Shown here piece by piece: positions 38,819 to 51,570 of a DNA stretch of 64,000 bases (position 1 is its first letter; every line of letters begins with the position of its first letter). Under the pieces are notes generated by a model. That model saw nothing but the letters and a program-made list of their open reading frames with translations. It had not been told where the DNA came from and did no database searches. Source of the DNA: Certhia americana (taxonomy: Eukaryota; Chordata; Aves; Passeriformes; Certhiidae); NCBI GenBank assembly GCA_018697195.1, contig CM031857.1, positions 89,984,923 to 90,048,922 on the forward strand. Reading direction: 5' to 3'. A program made the position numbers and the translations under genes.

Positions 38819-41174
38819 ACTTTTAATCTGTGGCCCATCTTTTCTGCATAACAGCTTGATTTCTTATGTTCCCTTTTGCTTCCTAAATAAAGAACCTTGT
38901 GCTCTTTGATTGTGAAATGTAAATTAGCATAACTTTGGGCAGAAAATTTGGGTTGTTTTTTTTTAATTTGACTAGTCTCTTTCAAGTTCTTTATGAAGTT
39001 CACCCTTCATAAAGTGATGGTTCATAAAGATTCTCTAACATTTTTCTCCATCTTCAGGATACAAAACTGAGCTGCACTGTCACCTTTGGACTTAAATGTC
39101 AGGTTTCCCCTGGACTAGCTGAGCACCCCAGCTCTGTAGACCTTTTCGAGTCACTCACTCCCCTCAGGCTGTGCCTGGACAACTCATAGCAGGGCTGCTC
39201 TCTGGTTCCTTTGTCAGGAAACACTACATTCACACTGAAGTTCATCTCAGGTGGGTGCCACAGAGGGGAAGCCTGCATACAGGGATAGGCAGGAGTACTG
39301 TCATGTTTGAGTCATCCTCCAGCCCAGACAATTGTGAGATCTGTGTGAAGCATGGTGAGAGCCAGCATGTAAATTTAGGCACAGCTGTAGGTTGTGAAAA
39401 TTTGCCTTTTGAGAACTGACAGTTTTAGTTACAGGTCTTCTCTTGATTTTACTCTTGCCTACTTTCATTTGAATGAACTCAAAATTATTCGGATTTATAT
39501 GTTATGACCAATATTTCTATTCATCAAAACCAGATCCAAGTTGTTATCACCTCTTATTGTTTCAGGGCCTGTTAAACCAGAAATTTGCCAGCTGTTATGT
39601 CCAAAAATATCTTTCCCACCCACCCCTCCTAATTATGAGTAACATCTGAATTTCCTAGACTGTGTTTTGTAAAAATAACTCTCTGGAGCAATTTCAGCAA
39701 AAAAAAAGGTTTTCAGCACAACCAACTCAAGTACACAACATTTGGAAATAATCCCATTTCCTGAGTCTTTCGAAGTCATATATATCAATTCTGTATCTGT
39801 ACAGGGCATTTTTGAAATACTGCTCCCTAGATGCCAGAAATTTGTCTCCTATGTATCTTAAGTTGATCTGATAACAAGACTTTGGTCTATAGCCACAATC
39901 CACTGAAGGACTTCCAGCACTTCCTCTGCAAAATCCTGTTTGTCATTGTGCCTGGTGCAAATTGACTGGGGTCTGGCCTACTGTGTTTTGCATCTGCTGC
40001 CACTTCCCTGTGCCCTCAGCACATCCACCTTCCCTTCACCTCCAGATCACCTGAACCATGCTTGTGCTTTAATACATGTTTTCTGGTCCTGGGTACAATT
40101 CCGTCTCATTTATGTTATTTATACACTGATTTTTAGGTTCTGCCTCAAAGTTTTTGTTCTTCTTTTATGATTGCATGGTTGCTTGTGTTACAAAACAAGC
40201 ACTAGTGATAATCTCGGAAGGACCAAGTAAATAGATAGCACATCTCATAGAGATAACTTCTGCCTGTGCAACAAATGTGTTGCCAGACTTGCCAGCAGTG
40301 CTCAGAAGCCTCACAGCACACAACCACTGCAGTGACAAACTCCAGAAATGGTGCAGGTTTCCAAGCACAGGAAATTAGCATTCCCAGTTGAGCATACCCA
40401 CGGTCCCAGAGCTCTGAGTGGGTCTAGAGCATATCATCAGTATTCTATGCTCTCTGGAGAAGGTACTGAAGAGATCTTTTGTCTTTTCCTCTGACAGCTT
40501 CTAGAGATTGTTTCAGCACTGATGACTTCCTGGGTTCTTTTTTCTTTTGAAAAGAAAGTATATTTCAGTCTCACTTACCTAGAGCTAATGCATGAATGTG
40601 TATTAAGAAGCTATATGCCAACAGACACACTGTCAAGCAGTTAATTAAACATAAAATCCTAGAGGATTTCATTATTTGTCACACCAGCATCCTTCATCTT
40701 GTTTCCTAGTATCTTTGTTAATGCATGTTGCACATCTTAATGAGCTTCCTTCTTGGGGCACTTTCGTGATGCCTTCCCTGAGTGGGAATCTTAAATCCAA
40801 ATGTAGACATGGAGGGTCACTAGGAGGGATTTGCAAGATGCCCCTGGCAAACTGGCTGCCTTCTCTGCCCCTTTGCTGGTGGCCACAGCCCCATGAGCAA
40901 AGAGCAAAATGTTTCAATGTGTCTGCCACAGCACTGATGCTAGGTTTAATGAAGAAAAATGGGTCCAATATTAAAATCTCAGACTGTGAAAGGACTTGGC
41001 AGAGGTGGAAGCACACTTTGCTGTGCCAGTGGTGGGTAAGACACTCTCCATCAGAGAGACAAGAGGAACAGTTCATGAGAGTGACACCAAGAAGGAAGTG
41101 CCAAGGAGTGCCTGTTAGAGCCCACTCTGATCTCTGTTTTCAGAAGACAGAATGTTGCATAAGTATGATGGAGA

Positions 41175-41549
41175 AACATGGATTTGACAGATGAACCACT
41201 CAGTGGATAAGGAATGGTCTGGGTGATCACATTCAAAGACTGGCAGTCAACATCTTGATGTCCAAGTGGAGAGCAGTGATGAGTGATGTTCCTTAGGGGT
41301 CAGTATTAGGACCAGTGGGGTGAGGAAGATGATTCTCCCCCTCTACTCTGCTCTCATGAAACCCCACCTGCAGTGTTTCATTCAGCTCTGGGGACCCCAG
41401 CATAAGGAAGATGTGAACCTGTTGGGACAAGTCCAGAGAAAAGCCACAGAGTTTGACCAGGGGGCTGGAGAACCTCTCCTGTCACAGCGGGGCTGGAACT
41501 AGATGATCTTTAAGGTCCTTTCTAATCCAAACCTTTCCATGATTTTATG
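41175..41549 (+). mobile_element. CR1 LINE with internal deletions, sense orientation
   Basis: Three CR1 pieces lie in order. First is a reverse-transcriptase segment reading TQWIRNGL and, after a stop, GSVLGPV (about 41185-41310). Second is a later reverse-transcriptase/C-terminal segment reading ILPLYSALMKPHLQCFIQLW and then KEDVNLLGQVQRKAT (about 41320-41470). Third is the 3' untranslated end, GGCTGGAACTAGATGATCTT through CCATGATTTTATG (41491-41549). Joins near 41315 and 41481 skip several hundred bases of the usual element. Stops and deletions show it is dead. The left edge is approximate; sequence before 41175 does not look like CR1 to me. Confidence 0.85.
41320..41502 (+). pseudogene. 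CR1 reverse-transcriptase remnant
   Basis: A 60-codon open stretch within the CR1 copy above. ILPLYSALMKPHLQ and the following QLWGPQHKEDVNLL match the conserved region after the catalytic core of CR1-type pol proteins. After the KAT motif the frame crosses a deletion and ends in the element's 3' end. The catalytic Asp-Asp motif is not present, so no activity is expected. Confidence 0.8.
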
Positions 41550-44500
41550 CTTATTTCTCCATGGTAAATAGTCACAAATGTGTCTGAGCTTGACCTTTTG
41601 AACTTTGAAAGAAGAGTAGTTTCAAGAATAACAGTTTCCTGATAGGATGTTGTGATGAATTGTTTTTACCTCTTCCTTTACTTCTCATTGTCACAGATGC
41701 TCCAGCATCATGGTCCAACTGTTTTTATTCTAGGCACAAAGAGATCTGGGAGTGTGTGTGTATGCTGAATGCATGCTTGAAATAATAAAAATAACAGATG
41801 AAGTTTTTTGCCTAAAAATGTCATTAGATGTGCCAAAACCAGATGTTGAAGTCTGAAATCCTCTGACATTTTGTTAGGTGTTAGAGCTGAACATTGAAAA
41901 AAACAAATTGAAAAAGACTCTGTAAAAGATTCTTTGTAAGAATCTGCAAATTAAAAACAAAAATCAGAAACAGGGGAAGATAGTTGGAATTAATTTGTGA
42001 ATCTCTATCTTTTCCAGATTTTCTCTAGAACACACAGGACTCTTGAAGGTTGACCCCTTTGTGTTTAGTCTATCCTGTTTGAAGAAATTGCATTGGTTTT
42101 GCTTACTTTATTCCTTTACAAAGTAGACCAGCCATTGTTTATTTTCTCTCCTGCTGCATCGTTTTTGAGTGTAATACTGGCATTATTTTAATCTGACAAA
42201 AGCAAGGGCTGCTGCCAAAAGGATTGTCCTGCTTTTACCTCATATGTGACAATTCTTTCCTTCTGCCCTCCATGTTCCAGGACTACCAGATATATCTGCA
42301 TGCTGAGATGAATTAGGGAAGTTGCCCTGTTGAAAGCTATTCATTTAAGTTGGAGTAGTTTTAGTTTTCCAGTCATATCTGTCTCATCATCCCATTTACT
42401 GCATAGGCACATGAACATCCATGCTGACGCCGGGCAGAAAGAGGGAAGATGGGAAAGGAGACCATGTGGTACCTCACACTGCAAAAAAAACATGTCTGGG
42501 AGGGCAGCAACTCCCACCCACAGTTATCCTGCAGCAATTGCTGCCATTGCACTGTGCTCTAAGCCTTCATGCCAAAACAGTGAGGTGAGAAATGTGTGAC
42601 TTTTGCAAGCAACCTCTTCCATCTCCTGGTTGTCCCTTGACTTATCTAATTATTTTATTAAGTTATAATTGTATGACAAAGCATACTAGATACTCCATAA
42701 ACCAGGTTAATAATATTAGTTTTTGCTTAAGTGAGGCTGGAGGGAGTGTCCTGCTCTAAATCTGACTTTGAAGTCTTCCGATCTGTTTAGACACAATTGA
42801 ATCAAATTGACAGGAAATTTCATGAGAGAGCTTTCTATAATAGAATTTTTCTGTAACAGAATTTTTCTGGAAACCTTGGGACAAAGCAGGAGAGGTGCCA
42901 GAGCATTCAGACAGTGATAGACTCATGCTGAAGATATTCTCCTCTTGCCACATGGCTAAAGGGATGGCACTGAGGAAAGCGGCAGCTCTGTTTCTCAAGA
43001 AGAAAGCACCCATGCAGAAGGAGGGAGAGCACTCCCTCATGGTCATCTCCTTGATCTGTTTTCTCTGATCTGCTTCAGCCTCAACAACATAGTAAGGAAT
43101 TTACAGTTATGAAATCTTGTATCCTTTTTCTTTTCTTTTTCTAGCCCAGCAGGAAGGACTATGACTCTATCTTTGAGAAGTAATTTCCTCAGCATCTTCC
43201 CTCCTTGCTCCAGTCTAGTACTTAGATTTTCCTGTTCCCAGCCAAAGCCTTTCACTTCTATAGGTGCACTGCTCAGGAAAGAGATGTGTGTGGTTATATT
43301 GATTTGGTGGATGCAAGGTTTTACTATCACTCAATATATAAGCTATGGAAGTGGAAGAAGAGCTATAGAGATGATTAATACTGAATTGCTGGAAATCTCC
43401 CAGGCCAGATGAAATCTAAGAGCTCTTGGTACTGGCACTGACCTTCTCTGCCCTACAGCACCTGGGGAGCTGTCATCGTTTAACCCTGGCTGGTTACTGC
43501 TTAGGGTCATGCTCTGTCTCAAGCACAAGGTTTTGTCATATGCGGGTCCTTGAAGGCACTAAAGCACTCCTGAGGGCTGAGTTTAAGGTCAAAGTAAAGG
43601 CAGCTCCATGCCATTCCAGTGACACACAGGTTTGCCTTTGCACAGAGGAACTCTCACTAAGCACATAGATCTGAGTTTTCAGTGCAGTACACAGCACACA
43701 GTTAAGTGTGTTACTTTCTCTTTGGCCACTGGTTAAAGAGGGAACAATTTACTTTCATGGCAAGTGATAAAGACATTGCCAGTGGGAATCACGTCTTCAT
43801 GAGTGGTTTCTTTCATTCATGTGGTTGGCAGTTCTGCCAGTCTTTGTCCAACCTGCTTGCTGAGCATTCACAAAGATCAAACTCTCATCAGGTCATACCC
43901 TCATTATGGCTACATCCTTTTTGCATCCTTAGCAAATGCAGACATGCCTCATTCTTCTCAGTCTGATGTGGTCATCTGCTACTACTCCTTTCTTTCTCTC
44001 TGGAGTCTTTTTCTGACCTCTAGAGCCTTGCAAGCCTTACTTGCAAGCCTTTGCTTACTCATTACTCTCTCTATCTATTGTCTTTTATTTATTACTGAAT
44101 GCCAGCTATGAAAATCACTTTGTCAGTTTTTTTAAATCCCAATTTTCTTCCACAGTGCTCTGTTCTTCAGTGTTGTGACGAATGTTTCAAACATCTACAT
44201 CAGCATTGCTCCTCCAGATTCTTCTCTAAAATTATTCTGGCTGTGACGGCTAGAGAAGATGCATGTTGTGCAAAAAATCCTCTGTTCATCTTGCTGATAA
44301 GACTGTTCCATTGTATATTTTGTCTTTAACTAGACATTGTCTCTTGTCCCCATCCTAAATTGTACTTTCTTTCGGCCAAGATCTGTCTTGCTGCTCTGTG
44401 TTTACATAATGCTTCTCACAATGGAATTCTGATGTGCGGTGGGACCTTTTCAGCATTTAATGGCAAAAATAATACAAGTATGAATAAATGTCTCTGTGTG

Positions 44501-47500
44501 ACTGCATCACATGATGCAGTCACAGTTTGCAAAATTTCAGTTTCCTTGGGACAACTTGTCTCTCTGCTGGAATGTAGGTGCAATGCAGGACAGTCTCCTT
44601 TTCAGTAAGGAATGCATTAGGAAAATATTTGAGCTTGAGTAACTCCACAAACAAGGAAAAATCCCCAGTGTTCTGCAGTTTCAGAAAGATTTCCTACTGT
44701 GCAGATTTTTTGCTAGCCTATTCCTTTTGCCATCTCAGACCTCAAACAGCATCGCCTAGAGCAGTGGTTTTCCAAATTCCTTCCATTTGTAGCATACTAG
44801 CATAAACAGCATTTGCATATGGATGTCATAAAAGTGACTAATGCTGGCAATCATCATACTTTATTGCAGTAATGTGACACATGTGCCTGAGCATCCTAAA
44901 CGATCTGCTCCAAGTTCATTTGGGCTGAAGAAATGGCACACCTCTTATCTAGCAGTGACACCTGTGGCAGAACAGGCTTGGACAGAAACCAGACCATTGA
45001 TCCAGCTCCAGATGAGTGTACAAGAGGCAAGGGCACTAGCTGCTTCACTGCATGTTTCCACTGCGCTGGGTATGCGTCCTTTACCCTAAACCAGAAATTA
45101 AACTCAAAAAGTTGAACAAGCAACATTTCTAGTTTGATATCCAGAGTTCAGTGTACTTTTGACTGCAGCTGTTGGCAAGTCAATGAAGAGACCGCTCACT
45201 CTGAACTCAACCTTGCCCCCAATAATATTTTAACATCTCAGATTCTCCAAAGAGGTCTGTAAATGGTTCTTTGAGGTGAGGGGCAGTGAGTCGTGCAGTG
45301 AGTGTGATGCTGAGTGCTGCCATTTTCAGTCAAGAATTTGCAGAGATTAGGGAATTTATCACAGTTCACCCTTGTCAGATTTTTCTTCCACAAGGTGAGC
45401 GGGGAGGGTTGTGAGCCCAATTGCATCATCATATTTTCTGCAGCACAGAAAATTCATTTTCATATCTTACAGACTGGCTTTCAGTTACTGGTCAGACTTC
45501 CAAAAAAACAACTGAGATGTGCCTGTTGTGCAGTGTGCAATATGCCATGTGCCACAGCCCCTGCCCCATAATGCCACCCCAATCCATTGGATGCCTTTTA
45601 GCAGTGTGACAGAAGTACAGAGGTCTCCAAGGTGAGACAGGATTATGTAAAAATTGTTTTAAAATAACTGGTCACTGCACAGAGAAAAAAAGTATTCAAA
45701 TTAATGCTCCCACTGAGAAAAAGGAGCCATGCTGTCCTACTAGGCATCAGCACACTTATGCATGAAGAAGGTGCTTTAAATGTGCAGGCAATTCAAAGCA
45801 GAGTTTGCACTGTAATAACCACAGGAGACAAACTCAGGCTATCAAGCCATGTCTCTCCCAGCACAATTCCTTTTCCTTCATCTGTGTGCAGTTAGGAAGA
45901 CCAGTCTCCCAGTCACACAAATGATTCATGTATCCTGGTGCAGCTGCCCATTTCAAACACACATAGTTCATCTCCCATTTCAGATAAACATCTCAGAACT
46001 TTCTGTCTAGGGAGTCATCTGATGGTTTGGTGAAACAACAGCATAATATGTCCTGACTCATACTTTCAGCCCAACTGGCAAATAGTAAACCCAAAGGCTG
46101 GATGCACCTCTCCAAACATGCAGCAGTTTTGTGACTGACAGCTGACATCCATTGGTATTGGCTGTTTCCAGAGAAACAAGCAGTGTGACCCTGGAGCTGG
46201 TGCAGGAACCCTCCACAACACTGCTTTATTGCCAGCTGTAGCAGGAACTTCATGCACAACAGAATCTAACTATACAGCCCCATGGGACGTCACACTATTG
46301 CAAATGCCCTGTACCATGTCCAGCAGTCCTTGTCTGTCATGTATTTGGGAAGCCAGAACACTATGTAGTAAAAAATGTCTCTAAATATAGTACACACAGG
46401 GCAAAGGCCATTTATCACAACCCTTTAGTGCTAATATCTGCTTGAATTGTATATACCTTGGTTCCTTTTACAAGCAATTGAACCAAAACATTTTCTTAGC
46501 ATTCGCTTTCATTCTTCATTACTGCTTTATTTGTACAGTGCATTTATTCATATGCGATTCCCCACAGGTAATCCTCAGTTGCAGCACATAAAACTTAATT
46601 TTCCCTGATTGCACAAGATTTCACATTCTACACAAAGCTGTAAATCACTGCAACAAAGATTACTTGCTTGCTCAGTGCAGGCAAAGCCTTGCATTACCTG
46701 AAAAATTTCTTTGGCTATCCCATGTGCTCCTTATGTTGCAATTCCAAGAGCTTCCGAGAGCTCCAAAGCTTTATACTGCAGGTAACATTGATGGTGTGAG
46801 GTGATGGTGTAGGTATTTTTCTAATTACCCATCAGAACACAATCCTTATCAAATTTATAAAGCATTTCAGCAAATATGTGGGGTTTTTTTCTTTCATTCT
46901 TATCTTTTGTCTCATTAAGCTGGAAGAAAGTGTTTTCCTTAAAAAACCAATGTGGTACTGCTTCTTTCACACAACCCTGATCATTCCAAAACCAGCCCGG
47001 TTTTTTGTGCTGTATTTATTTGTGCTGTAAAAACAACTGTATTTCCAGGAACAAATCTGAGAGTATGAGCAGAAAGGCACAATGTCATGTCTGGCAGCAT
47101 GTGTGCACAGTGCAGCTTTCAGGAAGAGAAGGGTCTCTGAAACAACATGAGCATGATGTTCCTGGTTGACAATCCCATTTATAATTACTTGGGGTCACCA
47201 CCATAATTTGGGAGTCATTTGCTTTAAGACTTCCACGCTTGATGTATGCATTAACTCTGAAGACATCCTCTGACCTTAATTGGTGGTATTTAACTTGTGA
47301 ATTTTCAGTTAATTCATAATTTTATGGGTATTGTTGATTATTTGAGTAAGCAATAGCACCAGGAGCCTTGTGAAACATTAAGGAAGGAAGGAGGTAGAAA
47401 GTTGCCTGAAAACTCTGAAAATACAAAACTTGTCTCTTTTTAAAATATCGCTTAGGGTTTACATGTGATCCATACAGCTCTGCTCCAGGTTCTAAACAAT

Positions 47501-50500
47501 CTTTTCTAGCCTGTACTGAAGTTTTTAGGTACAGCTGGCTTGCAGTGGAAGTATTCACAAGTGAAGGTCTTTCTAGATTCAGCACAAAGCTGCTTCAGAG
47601 GGCTTCCCTTCCTTGCAGTAACTGGCTGTAACAATATAGGGCTCATTCAGCTGCCAGGTTTTAATGGGGCAGGAGGATATCATCTGAACTGCCTCTGAAA
47701 CCCTTCTGATTCATCCAGGTTCCCAGCCAAGGCTGCTGCCCAATGTAAAGCTGCTCATCCTTCTGCTAGCACCAGTCTCTTCTCTCATGGTGCAGATGGA
47801 CATAGGGACTCAGCAGGGGAGTCACAAAGGTCTTCCAGTTTACAAGAGCAAGAGTGAAGGATACTCAGCATAGCCAGAAAGCTGGTGACTTTATATTCCA
47901 AGAGTGTTAGTGTTGTTTCAGGTCTCCCATGGCTATTTTCCTACACAGGGACTTTAAGCAAGGAGTCCAAGTACCCTGTTGGACTCCTAAACCACTATGG
48001 CTTTGGTAATTTCTTGTCTTAGCTGAGAAACGTCATCTGTAAAATGATATCCTGATGGACATCTTGTCCAAACAAGCAAGTTCCTGGGAAGTACCTAAGT
48101 TCCAATGAGTTTCATTTTTTGATGAAAAAGTAGTTTGTTAGTAAAACCTACACAAGCTTCAACAGGGACTCTTCTGGTACTGAAATTGGTGCCAGATGGG
48201 CACCAGTCCTTCCACTGTTGAAGGCAGCTGGAATTTTGCCACTGACTTCAAAGGAATGAGGATCAAGCCCATGAATTCATGACTGCACTTTTTATTTAGC
48301 TTTCTCAATAATTTATAAGTAAAAATAAGCTGTATTCTCCCACTCTTTCTGATGTTGAGTAAAGCTGTATTTGGTTACGTTTCTTGCTTTCAAAGGAGCT
48401 TCGGTGCAGTCATGAGTGTCTCATTATGGAAAAGGGTGTCCATAGGGGACAGATAGAAAGAAAAAAGGAAATCCTTAGGCATATCGAAGGCACACAGCAG
48501 ATCAGAGATTCAGAGACGACAAGATCAGAGCAAGAGAATCCTCATACTTGGAGCTGAAGGGTAAATAGCTAGCATTGTTTCAGGAAGTAGAGGGGGATCT
48601 AGAAAGCATACTTCTTTTTGGTGAGCTCATCTATTTTTAATGATATTGCATTTGGTTATATTTTCTTTCTTCTCAGTTCTTTAGATATTAGTTTCCATAA
48701 GGTTTCTTGCTGTGCTTAACTCCTGATCAGACTTTGAAGCAGACTATACATTTCTCTGGGATACACCAAACTTGTTCTCCACTACTGCAAACCATTTTCC
48801 TTCTTACAACTATTTGGAAAACAGGGGAAAGGAAAAAAAGAATCCCAGTTCACCACCCAGGGCTTAGTGTTTACTTCTGCTGCACGCATCATTTATTTTC
48901 ATTCTGCAACATCATGATGACATGCTCATCCAAGCACATGCTGTTCTAATATGCTACATTCCTTCAGCCCCTCAGTACGTTAGAAGTGACATTGCTGCTA
49001 AACGAAAAAGATCTTGTAGGACAGGAAAATAGATTGCTAAGTACTGCTGCCTTTCAAAGACCCATGTTGTAGACAAAAATTATTGGCTTGCTTTTTCTGG
49101 ACTATTCATTGTTGTGTGTGTGGATGACCCTGGTTAGGAAGGCTATCTACTGTAGGGTTTATGGGACTTTGTTCCTTGAGAACGTGTTGACATACCTAGC
49201 AGGCTTTTGGAAAAGAGAATGAGACATATGCCTCAACCTATGACTGGAGGAACAGAACACTTGAAGCTTCAGATGTGTCCTAGGAAAGTATTTCTGCAGC
49301 TATCATTTTGTTTGTTCAAACAAGCGCATGTACTGCACTTCGTATATACATTTTCTGGGTGCATGGAATAACTCTGTTCTCAATCACAGTGTGGGTTTCA
49401 GAAATCTATCTTCCATGATGGATAAACCATTTGCAGAAAATCTCTTCCACATTTGCTTATTCCTCCCTGGCAATAAATTAGAAAAGGCAATAGTGGGTTG
49501 TTAAGAGATTAACACAAAACCATTAAATAATGCTTTGGTTTAGCTATAATATTTTTCTCTTAAATTGTGCCTTACTAATTACTCTTCATAAGATGGTGCC
49601 TAAATGAATAATTGAGGTAGGATTTTGTAGGTTTTGCCAAATTAATTTAAATTGTCCATGGAGAACTTTGGAGGCTTTCTCTAAACACTTTTAAATCTGA
49701 ATTAACAAAACGTATAAAAGATTAAAATTATAGATACATTCAATATGACTTGGTTGAAGAGCCTTTGGCACAAATTTGTCTGCTAATATCCCACTAGTAA
49801 GCTCTTGAAATTGCTATGTGTCCTTAGTACTAACCTACCAAAGAACATGTAAAGTATTAGGTTAAAAAAGTATTATGTGCTTCCTCCTGATGTCCATTTG
49901 AGTCAAAGGCTGTTTTGCTACTTGGCTACAGCAGAAGACAGATTGTATCCTGCATTTGCCAGTAGGGATAATAGAAAGGAAAAGCTGGTTTAGCTTTCTG
50001 AAAGGCTACTTTTTGGTCTGAAAATGCTTTTACAGATGCAGTCCTCTCAGGAACCCAGCACAGACAGAAGAATCTTGTGTAGTTATGCCTTTAGTTACTT
50101 AATAATCTCACTGTGCTTCAGAATATAAATTAGAATACTAGCAAACTAGTTTAATGAGGGCATACGAACTTAATATTTCCTGAAAGTATCTACTCTGAAG
50201 TGAAAACGCAGTAATAAATTCAGACTATTTATTTTAATCACAAAATCAGATATGGAACTGCAAAGTGCCAAAGTCTCCGCAAGGCATAAAATAGGCATGT
50301 GCGTGATCTTCTCAATATTTATGAACCATAAAGTATAAAAATCATCAGTCCCTAGGTGAAAATATTTTCAGTCTTTGAGGGGGCCATAGTGAAGATGTTT
50401 TATTAATAATTTTAATTTTGTTTTCTGCTCTGCTCAGTGGTTCCTTTCTAAAAGCTTGAGCATGATATTTTTTCTTTCTAATTTTTTCTTTTGTGTTAGA

Positions 50501-51525
50501 TTGTAGAGATTTGAGAGGATTTGTAACTTTTTGCTTTTAAAATTGGTTTGAGTCTTATACCTGTATTTGAACAGCCCCATCCTTTAGCTAACAGTTTCCA
50601 TAAAGACTGAAAAAAAGTTTTTGTAGCAAATGAAAGTTTTAATAAAGTGTATTTTCCAATTTATCAAAATACTGAATCACGTGTAAAACTGAGAATTTAA
50701 GCAATCTTTTCTTATTTTAGAAAAGAATGACATTTTAGTCACACATTAGTGACACTTTGGTCTGCACAGTATCAAATACATGCTGAAGTATATGTGTAAG
50801 CCACACAGTGAAGTCATCTCTTTGGTAGGACAGGTGTCAGTCAGAAATTAATCCCTTACCCATACCTAAATGACTAGAAAATGTCATTAGAAAGTAAGAG
50901 TATTCAATAGCAGAATTGTCCTCCTTCTCACAGAAGACAGCACTATCAGTGAAATGCCACAACCCTGGAGTTGCTTTTGTGACCATGGTGTATCCAAGTG
51001 TCCCTTGGAAGTCTAAACTGGGATAGAATAATTTGTCGCTAACATGGAAATTAGTAAATGCACTGGCATATTTGTCAAGGGAGATGTAGTAAGGATTAAT
51101 TATTTAAACCTGACCTAAATTTCCCATTTGTCTGTCTTGTTCCATAATAATAACAATAAATTCCAAAGTAATAACTTGCTATTTGAACTAAACCTAGAGT
51201 TAATTGTCACCCACACCAGACAAGAAGTATATTTTCCTTACTCTTCATTCTGTCTGGGGTATGTAAGTAGGTGCATAACATTGCTCATTGAATATGTAGT
51301 TCATTAAGTCATATCAGGCTATAAAGAATATATTTGGTCCTACATGGGACCATCAATGTAGATGACAGTTCCTCTCCTGTAACCCCTCATCCTTAAAAGT
51401 GAAATACATTGAAATCATTTACTGGTGGTCCATTTTAAACCCACATGTATTGGAAATTAGAAGCATGCAAGCACATGAAACAGTGGCTGAGAGAAACTCA
51501 CCATAATACATTCTGAAAAAAATTT

Positions 51526-51570
51526 AAAAAAAAAAAAATTATTGGGATGCAAATAAAAAAAAAAAAAAAA
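51526..51570. repeat. Two close A-runs
   Basis: Thirteen A residues (51526-51538) and sixteen (51555-51570), separated by a short spacer containing TTGGGATGC. Possibly retroposon-tail debris, but no element body is recognised. Confidence 0.85.

Noticed and set aside
40676..41194. 172-codon + strand open frame
   Set aside because: No domain recognised, the end runs into CR1 sequence in a frame that meets a stop, and an opposing 134-codon minus frame overlaps it. Most likely chance or old repeat.
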